Shown here: piece by piece, positions 11,945-20,888 of the stretch | Position numbering within the stretch: the stretch's first letter is position 1 | How the letters are laid out: each line of letters begins with the position of its first letter | Assembly: GCA_902728285.1 (NCBI GenBank) | Contig: CACVBU010000812.1 | Location: 660,849-724,848 of the forward strand | Direction: 5' to 3' | From: Clytia hemisphaerica | Lineage: Eukaryota > Cnidaria > Hydrozoa > Leptothecata > Clytiidae | Length of the DNA: 64,000 nt | Notes under the pieces: model-generated | What the model saw: the letters and a program-made list of their open reading frames with translations, nothing else | Database searches by the model: none | What the model was told of the DNA's origin: nothing | Made by a program: the position numbers and the translations under genes

Positions 11945-12430
11945 TATACAGAAGCAGCCGGCGAAGCAATTTTTTAGAATTATGTGTTCTTATCTTCTAG
12001 GAGATACAAAATTGACTGTAGTTCTTGACAACTTGAAGATTTTCTAGGAGCCGAGCATCTTATACATAGATTTTCTATGCTCAATAGGGAAAGTTACATT
12101 TCTTACTAGTGATGTGTTCTTTTTTCTAGGGGAGACTTTTTTCCCAGCAGTACCAAAAATTCTTCCACTGTGCCACGTTAAAACGGTCTCCGTTAACAGC
12201 TTTCCACTACCGATGTGTTCTGGCTTCTAGCTTGAGAGTAAATGTTGTTGGTAGACATTCCCCTTACTACTTACGTGTTCTGAAATTCTAGGAAATGTTA
12301 TACTTTTGATAAGAGAACACGTCCAAATATCTAGCAACGTGTTAAGATTTTTGTCAGAACACATCTCAATTTCCAGCTAGATGCTAGGGATTTCACAAGA
12401 ACACATCTAAATTTCCAGCAGAACACCCGG
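11945..12430. repeat. Cluster of GATGTGTTC / GAACACATC motifs in opposed orientation
   Basis: About four GTGTTCT...TTCTAG units are followed by about three to four GAACACATC...TTTCCAGC units, giving an inverted array. The left end has AGCAGCCGGCGAAGC, which matches in reverse the right end of a related cluster at 29396-29800. Probably one non-autonomous element family with subterminal repeats. Confidence 0.6.
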
Positions 12431-13580
12431 AGATTATTACCAACCTTGTTCCCCGTGTATCCCAGGCTTTAGTTACGTTCCTGAATGACGCCTAAGAATA
12501 CCCAGGCGTTGGCTTCTATATTTTTCACCGCTGTTAGTTTTTTAATGTTTCAATAGCATAATTTATTATGTCTATTCGGGAGACACTACTTTAATATAAT
12601 AAAGTTTTTCGGCCTTTGCGAAATGGCCTTAGCCGCGAAATATTTTCAAAATAAAATAAACAAGCTAGATACTAAATGGACGCATGATTGATGATTAAAG
12701 TTAGATAGCAATGAGAAGAAAAATGAAAACAATCAGTCTGAAAATAAGAATGGAAAAAATGAAAAATGAAATCTCGATAAAATGCCAAAAAAAAAAGGTT
12801 TTTCGGGCATATATTTTTTTTCTCGAAAATTGGGCTCCGTCACATTTAGGGCCTTACTATTTTGCATCTTTGTTCCATAAATCTGAAAAAACTAATAAAC
12901 CAATCTAGAGAAAAGCTGGTAACAGACGGACCGACGAGCGATCGGACAAAGGTTAATTTATAGGGCCAAGTAACCCCCTTTTAAAATGTTTACTGGCATC
13001 AAAGAAGCGCTGATATTATGTATTTCAACAGCCAAAATGCATGATTTGACAGTAAAAGGCACAAGATCGTGATAAAAGTGTCTTCCGAAAGGGCCATCCG
13101 CGAAATTAAGTCTCCGATAAATCTTCGCGGATAAGCTCAACCACAAAATTCAATCCCCGGGAATTTTATCCCATTAAACTGGTCAAAATTGTATCATCAA
13201 GTAATAAGCAAATAATAAAAATGAAAGCAAACAAGATGATCATAATCGAATTTTCCTTTTGAATATAAGGCGCTTAAATCCTGGAAAAATTAATCCTTAC
13301 CAAAAATCTCCCAATCCAAGACGAAAATTTCAAACAGTCTCTATTATTTCAATCATTTTTTAAAGTGTTTCACAATAATACAAGACTCTAAAAAATTTAC
13401 TGATAAGTGATAGTACAATCTCAAAAAACGAATAGACTCTTTTTTATAAGCATAACGTTAATAAGCATATTTCAAGGTCAAATTCGGTAAAAAATAATCA
13501 TAATGCTAAGCATACCTACAAGCTGAAATGCAAAAAAAAAACTCGTGCAGGTTCTTTTCAAATGCTAACCTTTTTAGGAT
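12431..13580. other. Intergenic, AT-rich with CCGCGAAATTAA-type motifs
   Basis: No supported gene. 13090-13150 contains a CCGCGAAATTAAG motif related to the MITE family at 13581 and 49406. Confidence 0.5.
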
Positions 13581-13856
13581 TACCTTAATTTAAGAAATTT
13601 TGGCGGAAATAAAACTAAGTTCCCGCCAAATTAAATTCTCGATCGATTAAGTTTTTTTTATGTCCGATTTTTCACAATTTACCCCCGATATCAATGTTTT
13701 CACCCTGATTTCGGATTTAAAGATCCCTCATCCGCCAAATTAAATTCGCGCCAAAATTAGCTCTTTCCCTGATCCGCCAAATAAAATTACCTACGAAAAA
13801 ACTTTTTTAGCCATCCGCCAAATTAAATTTCCGCCAAAATTTCTTCCCTTAAGGTA
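13581..13856. mobile_element. MITE with TACCTTAA ... TTAAGGTA ends
   Basis: Left end TACCTTAATTTAAGAAATTT then TGGCGGAAAT; right end CCGCCAAAATTTCTTCCC then TTAAGGTA, an inverted repeat of about 30 bp. Three CCGCCAAATTAAAT motifs and variants lie inside. A related 131-bp copy is at 49406-49536. Confidence 0.65.
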
Positions 13857-14206
13857 CTTTTAAAGCTGTTTCAGCTTTCTTAAACCAAAGATTTTCGCCT
13901 GCTGCGCTGAATTACAATGAAAACTTTCATTTTTTGAGCCAAATCAATGTTCAAATATTCCAAAATGTCCGAGTAACGTTTTACCAATTACAGACCACGT
14001 TACTGGTGACAGTTAACTGGTCACTTCAATATAGCCAAAATCACCAAACAAGGAATGTTCAAGCAGTGTCCTCTGCAATAGCACAACTTACTCACTACAT
14101 ACCAAGCCAGTCTGGTTCTGGGCGTACTCATTATGACGTACCTCAAAACCGAGTACCGTTGCGTATTAGTATTCTGCTTGTCCATTGTAAAGCAACACGT
14201 TTGAAC

Positions 14207-14300
14207 CAACATCCAACCGAGTGATCCACCAACATCCAAACGAATGATCCACCAACATCCAAACGAGTGATCCATCAACATCCAATCCAAATGATCCATC
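14207..14300. repeat. 23-bp minisatellite, about 4 copies
   Basis: Tandem GAGTGATCCACCAACATCCA-type units with small variation (CCACC/CCATC, GAG/GAA). Confidence 0.8.
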
Positions 14301-14570
14301 TATCATTGCAGTGCAATTGGTGATAGCAGACGACCTATCACAAGGGGCATGGTGTTCTCTTTGATAATGTGGGCACACATGAGGCGGTGGGCATTCACAG
14401 GAGGAGACGACGTGGTGTTGAAGTGACATCCATATCGACGACCATCAGTTGTTGGGCAAGGGGTTTGTTGACCAATTTTGAAACGAAAAAGAGTTTGAAT
14501 ATAATTAGAATACATTTGAACCACAACAACATGTACACAAACTCCTGAAACAAAATCATGAAATCATTTA

Positions 14571-15604
14571 TTAGGTGGCCTGGACAGAAACATAGGAGGG
14601 TACACCACGTTTGTCATAGGTGAGAAACTTCTTTGGTTTCCTAATACGTTTTGGACGAACAAATTGATATAGTTGAAGACATTCATGATATGCGAGTTGG
14701 TTGCTTGATGTCGAAGGTTCATCCTCAAATTCATCCTTGGAGCCGTCGGAGATTTCATCTTTAGTACTACTCAATAATTGATCTGATATGATAGGGGAGA
14801 TACTACGATGACCAGATTCTTTTAGAACCACATCCTCAGCATCAGAATCTCCTAGTTCAGACTGATCTTGCAAACCAGCGTTATCAGGATGAAGGTACCC
14901 GCTCGAGTCATCACTGTGAGCCCTCTGACTCAAACCTGAGGAGGTACCTCCGAATCATCTAAAGTACAAACAGGCCTGCTCGAATCACCAACGGAATGAG
15001 AAGGTACCGCCGAATCATCAATCAGCCCACCGTTAGTTGTATGGAAGTACCCGCTCGAGTCTAGTGCTCGGTGAACCTCCTGGTTTGAATCACCAACGGA
15101 ATGAGAAGGTACCGCCGAATCATCAATCAGCCCACCGTTAGTTGTATGGAAGTACCCGCTCGAGTCTAGTGCTCGGTGAACCTCCTGGCTCGAATAACCA
15201 ACGGGATGAGAAAGTACCGCCGAATCATCTAAGGTACAAACAGGCCTGCTCGAATCATCACTCAGCCCACCGTTAGTTGTATGGAAGTACCCGCTCGAGT
15301 CTAGTGCTTGGTGAGCCTCCTGGCTCGAATCACCAACAGGATGAGAAGGTACCATCGAATCATCTACGATTCCGGTGCTTGAATCATCAGGTGTAGGTCC
15401 ATGCTGTACAATATGTATGAGTGGTGTCTCAAAAAATTCAAGATCTGCGCTAGACAACTTGCTCATTTCCCTTGCTTGATTAACAGATTCTTGAACTGTC
15501 ACAGTGGGTTCAATGACAACAGGGGTCAAAGTAGTATGACTCTTGTTCGCCTCGATTCTAGTATGTGCTCTCCTTTAGCTTTTGAACACCTTTTTCATGT
15601 GACA
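14571..15604 (-). pseudogene. C-terminal end of a retroelement polyprotein with tandem DSSGYFHTTNGGL repeats
   Basis: Two minus-strand frames: 15604-14930 (no ATG; opens after a stop near 15607) and 14933-14571, overlapping and offset. The first holds three to four degenerate copies of a roughly 34-residue acidic, Ser-rich unit (DSSGYFHTTNGGL...DDSAVPSHSVGDS), corresponding to DNA repeats 102-138 bp apart. The second ends RPKRIRKPKKFLTYDKRGVP, a basic tail typical of the C-terminus of Ty3/Gypsy-like pol proteins downstream of integrase (established pattern, recognised by eye). A stop codon overlapping an AATAAA (14572-14567, minus) ends it. Upstream pol domains are not in place, so this is a fragment. 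Confidence 0.5.
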
Positions 15605-15639
15605 CTGCTAATTGTGCGTACCCTATTAGTGTACTATCT

Positions 15640-17418
15640 TTAACACGCTTTTTATTACTGTACTATTTTATTACTGTACTATCTTTGAAATTTTTAAACT
15701 TTTATGAATTTTAATCTAATAAATCTAATTTAAATTGTATAAATTACCTATTTATTCTAATTTTTTATATCTTTATCTTAGCTATGAAACATTTTCATTT
15801 TTGTATTTTTACGTAGAATTTGCGAGATTAAGTAGGCATTTTTTTGTCTTATGCAAATATAAAACTAGAACTAGTACTAGTTAATGTTTAGTTGTTTACA
15901 TTTGACATCCCTTCATGGTGACTCACGAGTATTTTGCAGAACAGATCAGTGTCTATGAGTCACCAGTCCACCATGCCCCTTTCTTGAGTGTTCTGTGTTT
16001 TTGTCTTTGCTGCCCATGCTCTTTGGGGCCTGGTAACGAGTTTGACCTTTTTGACCAGGCTCAATAAGAGCATGTGGATTTCACAGAGTTCTGGTTGAAG
16101 ACCATACATGCTGTACCATTGTTAGAGTAGAAAATATCTTTAGTTTATGTCATTTTGTAAATGACTTGTGTTTTCAATTTCTTCTGTCCAGTACTATCCA
16201 CCAAACGTTTTCAGTAGCTTTCGGGTTACTACATACACTGTTGAATGTCTCATTGATATTAGAGTTTAAACGAATCAAGTGTAGAAGACTATGCAAAAAA
16301 TCAACCATAGAATCATAGTAATTATTGTTTAAACACGATAACATCACCGAAATCGAGACAATTCAAACTATAATTCCTCAAAACTTCTGAAATCATACTG
16401 AATCTAAACGGGAAAGGAATATATTTTACCTTTAACGGAGAGAGTATCGGTACATATTTAACAGAACATTTCAAAAATTATTCACAGGGGGAGGGACAGT
16501 TACACACAGTTTGTCTTCAAATTGGATAGTAGATTAACTTAATTAGAGTTTGGAAGTTTTAACTTTCTTTAACTTAGATGTATTAGGGTATCTCGTCATT
16601 AGGCATTAGACAAAATGAGTCAGTAAGAGATTTCAGAAGTTTTTTGTAAAATATAACAAATTTAACAAGGTCAAAATTACATTACAAAAACACTTTCTAC
16701 AAATTTACATCATTATATTACATTTTTTTGTTAAATAAGTCCAATAAGTCTAACAAGAACCGTCCACTTCCCCATCCCGCATGAACTGTAAAAAATTGGT
16801 GGCGTAAAAAATATAAAAGTTGCGGCGCTGGAGCTATAAAATATTAATACATTCGAAACTCCCTTTGAATGAAATTCAACAGAATCCAAATACGTAAAAC
16901 CCAACCATGTACACAAAGCTACTTAGAGAAGTGACGATAATTTTTTTTAACGTTCGCAAAGTACATAAAGATAATCGTTGTTTTAAGGCTCTAAAACATG
17001 CTAAAAAGGAGTTTCACTCCGCCAAATTAAATAGCGTTTTAGAAAACAAAAATTAGATTCCCATAAGGCGAGGCCAATTTAATTTGTTGTTTTACGGGCC
17101 AAGCAAAAACTACTGAATCTTGACAAAAATGCGAAATAGAAAACAAAAAGACACAAAAGGCTCGAATTCGTGGATAAAATGAAAAATTAAAGCAATGAAA
17201 ATAAAAATGTACTGCCAAAATCAATTAAATTTTTATTTCGATTTTTTGAATTTCAGGGTCGCTAAAACAACTAATCAAATTGGTCTCGCCTAAGATAGTC
17301 ACAATATAGAAATATAAAATGTTCAAAATTTCCAACAAGAGTGTGCTTCCTCACTTCGTTACTTGTTAGTACGATCATAAAAAATACCAAAAAACAACAT
17401 TAAATAACGGTTCTAATA
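15640..17418. other. Intergenic, no supported gene
   Basis: AT-rich. Contains a GCCTGGT...ACCAGGC inverted pair near 16030-16065 and a CCGCCAAATTAAAT motif near 17020. It may hold the 3' flank of the transposon-like unit at 17419, but no terminal repeat was identified. Confidence 0.5.
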
Positions 17419-20400
17419 TTAGAAAAATAAACCATCTGCGAGTGAGCAATACGAGCAGCGCCAATTGTCGATGTTTTCTTCATTCACACAGGACTTGTGG
17501 AATAAATCGTCACATGTTGAGCACTTAAGCATTTTTTTATCATCAGGAAGTGAACATAAACAAGAAACTGATATGTATCTGACTGCCTCTCGTTTGATAC
17601 TTCTTCTGTGGTTTGGTCCAGAAATGCGTGGAAAAGGTTTGATCATTCCATCTGTGAAACATTTGCTCATGTGACTTCTCATTTCGCTCTGATCATAACA
17701 AGCTTCGATAGGATTGTGTCCATTCACAATATCAATGGTGTACGCGACAGCAAAAAATCCACAGTCGTTACCGCCAACTTGTTTATACACTTCGGGAAAT
17801 GTGATTTCGAGTTTCTTGTTTAAAATCGCCATTGGATAGCATTGACAAAGTTGTTTAGCCAAAGCTGGCAAAACTTTCGTGTACAAACTGTCATAAACAA
17901 TAACTTTGCCTGCCTTCAGCATAGATAACACCCAATGATTCGTACCATCATGATGGATCTGTAGACCATCGCAGTCTTTAGGTGCTGGTTCAAATTTATT
18001 CCGTTCTGCCAGATAGGTACTTTGAAAGCCTTTCATTTCTGGATGTTGTTCAGAGATTTTATCTTGTGCCCGATTTATCAACTCGCCACTTGCCCATTCG
18101 TTTTTTCTCGTAGATGGATGCTCTTCCTTTTTAGAAAACGAAAACGATTTTAAGGTAGTGACTGATTTCTGAGAATTTTTTTTCTTCTTCTTTGTATTTC
18201 CTGGCTTTGTTGGAGGATCGATAGCTTTCCTTTTCTTCCCCTTTTTGCCAAAGAAATCTGTTCTGTCGCAAGCAGACGTGGTGGTAGCAAAAACGGTCTC
18301 TTCTCGATCGAAAGCTTTCCTTTTATTGAAATTGATTGGGCGGTCGAAACAAGAGCTTTCAAGCCAAATTGGTTGGTGATCAGAATCCTTGAATTTTACC
18401 AAGTAGACATACTCATGTGATTTGGCATCCACTCTTCTGTCTGATACGTCTTCAACTTCTTGAAACTCATCAGGTAATTGGTCTTTAGCTATCTTCTTGG
18501 CCAAAGCTAAATCCTTCGATTCTTCATGGCTTTTGACTGTGGTATCTACAACTTTCTTAAAATTTGGCATGACTTCCAGACAATCGTCTTTGTTTCGCTC
18601 AAGCCCAACTTCCCCATAGATATTTGTTACTTTCAACCACTTGCTGACCAAGATCTTTTCTGGCAATCGGTAAACATACTGGCGCAATTTTTGAAGAGGG
18701 ATTAAGCGACAAGTTGCATTCTCGTCTTCACTTGATACACTCATCACTGAATTACCATTACTATTCAATGTAGCCACTTTACAAACCACTGTTTCATTCG
18801 AGATCTTTGCAACAACATAGCGGAATATAATCACATTGTGATCCTCTTTTATTTCTTTCCGGTCAGGGAGATAATTAGCAGCGATGTGTCGCCTTGAGCG
18901 TTCCCGAGAAACATACTCTCTTGGTACAAGCATTTTCAGGGCCTGCGTCAAATGGATGTAGCCTAATTTCCCGTTTATATATCTTGAAATAAGCCACTTA
19001 TTGTTTTGAGGTTCTTCAGATTCGACGGTATCTTCTGTGTTGGCTGTTGTTGAAGGTTTAGGTGATCCCGGATTTGTTTCAATATTTTCTTCTCCGCAGC
19101 TTTCGAACTCTTCAGACTCGCGTTCAGCCTTGAAATATTCATTTATCTTCTTCTCCTTATCCATAACAGACTGTGTTAGAAGGATCGATGGACTAATTTC
19201 TGTCAACATTCGAAGTGCATAAACATTGTCAATAGACCCATCAAAGCAGTTTTCTTTAGGAATGGAATCCGTACCATTCTGATGCAGAAAATCAAGACCG
19301 CATTGGTTTTCCAACCATTGAATTCCATCCTCGCAATATTCCCTGTACAATTCAACACCCATTTTGACTCCATCTTTGTATGCTTGCCGTTGATGGTTTA
19401 GAAACTCCAGGAATGTATTGGGGTATTTGTATTCTGTTACTTTTGCGCTTTGAAGTTTATGAGACAATCTTCGGCGATTTGTTGAGTTTAGCTTTTTGGC
19501 ACCTGCAGCAATAAGTTCCTCTTCCACTAAATGGTTCATCTGGACTTTGGAAACACGATGAATGATATCCAAAAGTGTTGGTTGGGCGTCCAATGACTGG
19601 AATTGGTTCGTCTTACCCTGGACTTCACTGGTGATGCGCTCTGTGGCTTTGGTTCCACATTTGAATGGAGATAACGCAGTCGGGCCAAGATGTTTGAAAT
19701 GTAAAAAAATGGTCAGCATGTAAGATGTTGCACTCGCAAATAAAATTTCCGCAGTTTTGTAGCAACCATAAGTTAAGAAGAAACTTCTCTTTGCTGGCTC
19801 CTTTGCAGCTTTCGGTGCAGCTGTCAATCTTTTCTTCTTAAGCTGAAGTATCTTCCTCCAAATTCGCAGGACAGTTATGCCAGTTGAGATACTTGTTTGC
19901 ATGTATATTGGATCGGACGATGGGTTTAAAAAGGGCTCGAACAAATAGATGACGGCACGCAAGTAAAGCACAGTCCCCTCTGCTCCATTCACATTCTTTT
20001 CCAGCATATCAGCGACACTAGGTTGAAATACTTTAATTGCAGCATCACAATTTTGATCTAGGTAACGCGGAAACAACAAATCATTGTTGCTGAACGGGCA
20101 CTCTAATGAACTTTCCGTTTCGTCGCACTTTAGTTTTAACTCTTTCAGGTGCGTTATGGCAGCACTGTATGTCACTTTGGGGTTCGGGAAAAAGTTCATT
20201 TCCAACGTATTGTATTTGAGACATCTCAAAAAGAGGCGCAATCCATGGTCGTAATCGAGAAATGCTATTGAAGGCAATGGACCGAAGTAGGGTGAAGCAT
20301 AACAACTTTCTCCAATGCCCAATGTTAAGTACTTAACGCCTTCCTTCATAGCTTCCTTGTTGGGTGACATCAAGGATAATGCGGCTGCCAATTGAAAGCC

Positions 20401-20814
20401 AGCAGAGTCGGTTGAGTGACCGATCAAATTCAACGGGTTGATTTTTAAGCTATTGTCTTCGTTCAAAAAAGATTTTGTTCTAATCACATCCCAGATCTTA
20501 AGTAGATGGGGACCACAATAACCAGAGTTAGGGGTTGGCCATACAAGGAACACAATTGGTTCACTCGCTATTCCAGATCCTGATGTAAAATTGTGGATTG
20601 CGGTGTCTTTGGCAAGTTGATTTGTTTTAATAATTCCATCCACATAATCTTTCAAAGCAGAGTACTGATCAATTGAATTCTTTGAAAGGATATCATCTAA
20701 ATACTTTCTTTCGTCATTCCATCGGTTCAAATCAGCAAAGTAAACTTGTGATTCACCCCAGATTTCATTTTTAGGAGCAGATTCTTCAGTAAAGCAAACT
20801 GTATGGATTCCCGC
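17419..20814 (-). CDS. Large transposon-type protein: unknown N-terminus, chromodomain-like, Ulp1/C48 protease, PHD finger
   Basis: Open frame with no ATG at its head; it follows an in-frame stop at 20817-20815. Numbering from a TTG at 20730 (1103 residues): residues 1-550 are of unrecognised family (GHSTDSAGFQLAAALSLMSP, then LDYDHGLRLFLRCLKY). Residues 758-796 resemble a chromodomain (EVEDVSDRR...YVYLVKFKDSD...IWLESSCF). A Lys-rich nuclear-localisation-like stretch lies near 825-855. A Ulp1-type cysteine protease follows with His932-Trp, Asp947, Gln984 and Cys990 (QVGGNDCGFFAV), all catalytic positions present. A PHD finger ends the protein (CLC, CSTC, HKSC, CSYC, 1057-1095). Ulp1 domains cleave SUMO-type tags and recur in large eukaryotic DNA transposons; the role here is inferred. 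No internal stops. The start is probably reached by a frame change or intron from the small ORF at 20888. Confidence 0.75.
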   Translation of the reverse strand, partial: AGIHTVCFTEESAPKNEIWGESQVYFADLNRWNDERKYLDDILSKNSIDQYSALKDYVDGIIKTNQLAKDTAIHNFTSGSGIASEPIVFLVWPTPNSGYCGPHLLKIWDVIRTKSFLNEDNSLKINPLNLIGHSTDSAGFQLAAALSLMSPNKEAMKEGVKYLTLGIGESCYASPYFGPLPSIAFLDYDHGLRLFLRCLKYNTLEMNFFPNPKVTYSAAITHLKELKLKCDETESSLECPFSNNDLLFPRYLDQNCDAAIKVFQPSVADMLEKNVNGAEGTVLYLRAVIYLFEPFLNPSSDPIYMQTSISTGITVLRIWRKILQLKKKRLTAAPKAAKEPAKRSFFLTYGCYKTAEILFASATSYMLTIFLHFKHLGPTALSPFKCGTKATERITSEVQGKTNQFQSLDAQPTLLDIIHRVSKVQMNHLVEEELIAAGAKKLNSTNRRRLSHKLQSAKVTEYKYPNTFLEFLNHQRQAYKDGVKMGVELYREYCEDGIQWLENQCGLDFLHQNGTDSIPKENCFDGSIDNVYALRMLTEISPSILLTQSVMDKEKKINEYFKAERESEEFESCGEENIETNPGSPKPSTTANTEDTVESEEPQNNKWLISRYINGKLGYIHLTQALKMLVPREYVSRERSRRHIAANYLPDRKEIKEDHNVIIFRYVVAKISNETVVCKVATLNSNGNSVMSVSSEDENATCRLIPLQKLRQYVYRLPEKILVSKWLKVTNIYGEVGLERNKDDCLEVMPNFKKVVDTTVKSHEESKDLALAKKIAKDQLPDEFQEVEDVSDRRVDAKSHEYVYLVKFKDSDHQPIWLESSCFDRPINFNKRKAFDREETVFATTTSACDRTDFFGKKGKKRKAIDPPTKPGNTKKKKKNSQKSVTTLKSFSFSKKEEHPSTRKNEWASGELINRAQDKISEQHPEMKGFQSTYLAERNKFEPAPKDCDGLQIHHDGTNHWVLSMLKAGKVIVYDSLYTKVLPALAKQLCQCYPMAILNKKLEITFPEVYKQVGGNDCGFFAVAYTIDIVNGHNPIEACYDQSEMRSHMSKCFTDGMIKPFPRISGPNHRRSIKREAVRYISVSCLCSLPDDKKMLKCSTCDDLFHKSCVNEENIDNWRCSYCSLADGLFF

Positions 20815-20888
20815 TTATCGCGTTGTTCAAAGAGTGAGATGAGATCGATAGTCATTTTCTTAATGTCGTCATCCAGATAGGACTGCAT
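20727..20888 (-). CDS. Small linking ORF (53 aa) starting on a TAATG overlap
   Basis: The ATG at 20888-20886 shares a base with the TAA that ends the upstream 765-aa ORF. The product begins MQSYLDDDIKKMTIDLISLF and continues EQRDKRESIQFALL; it is acidic/amphipathic and protein-like. Its last 30 codons overlap the open head of the 17419-20814 frame, which is at -1 relative to it. A -1 shift would fuse the two. I see no canonical slippery heptamer, so a mutation, an assembly indel or a short intron are equally possible. Confidence 0.45.
   Translation of the reverse strand: MQSYLDDDIKKMTIDLISLFEQRDKRESIQFALLKNLLLKMKSGVNHKFTLLI

Noticed and set aside
20081-20305. 74-codon minus frame inside the large ORF
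   Set aside because: Out-of-frame shadow of the Ulp1/PHD gene.
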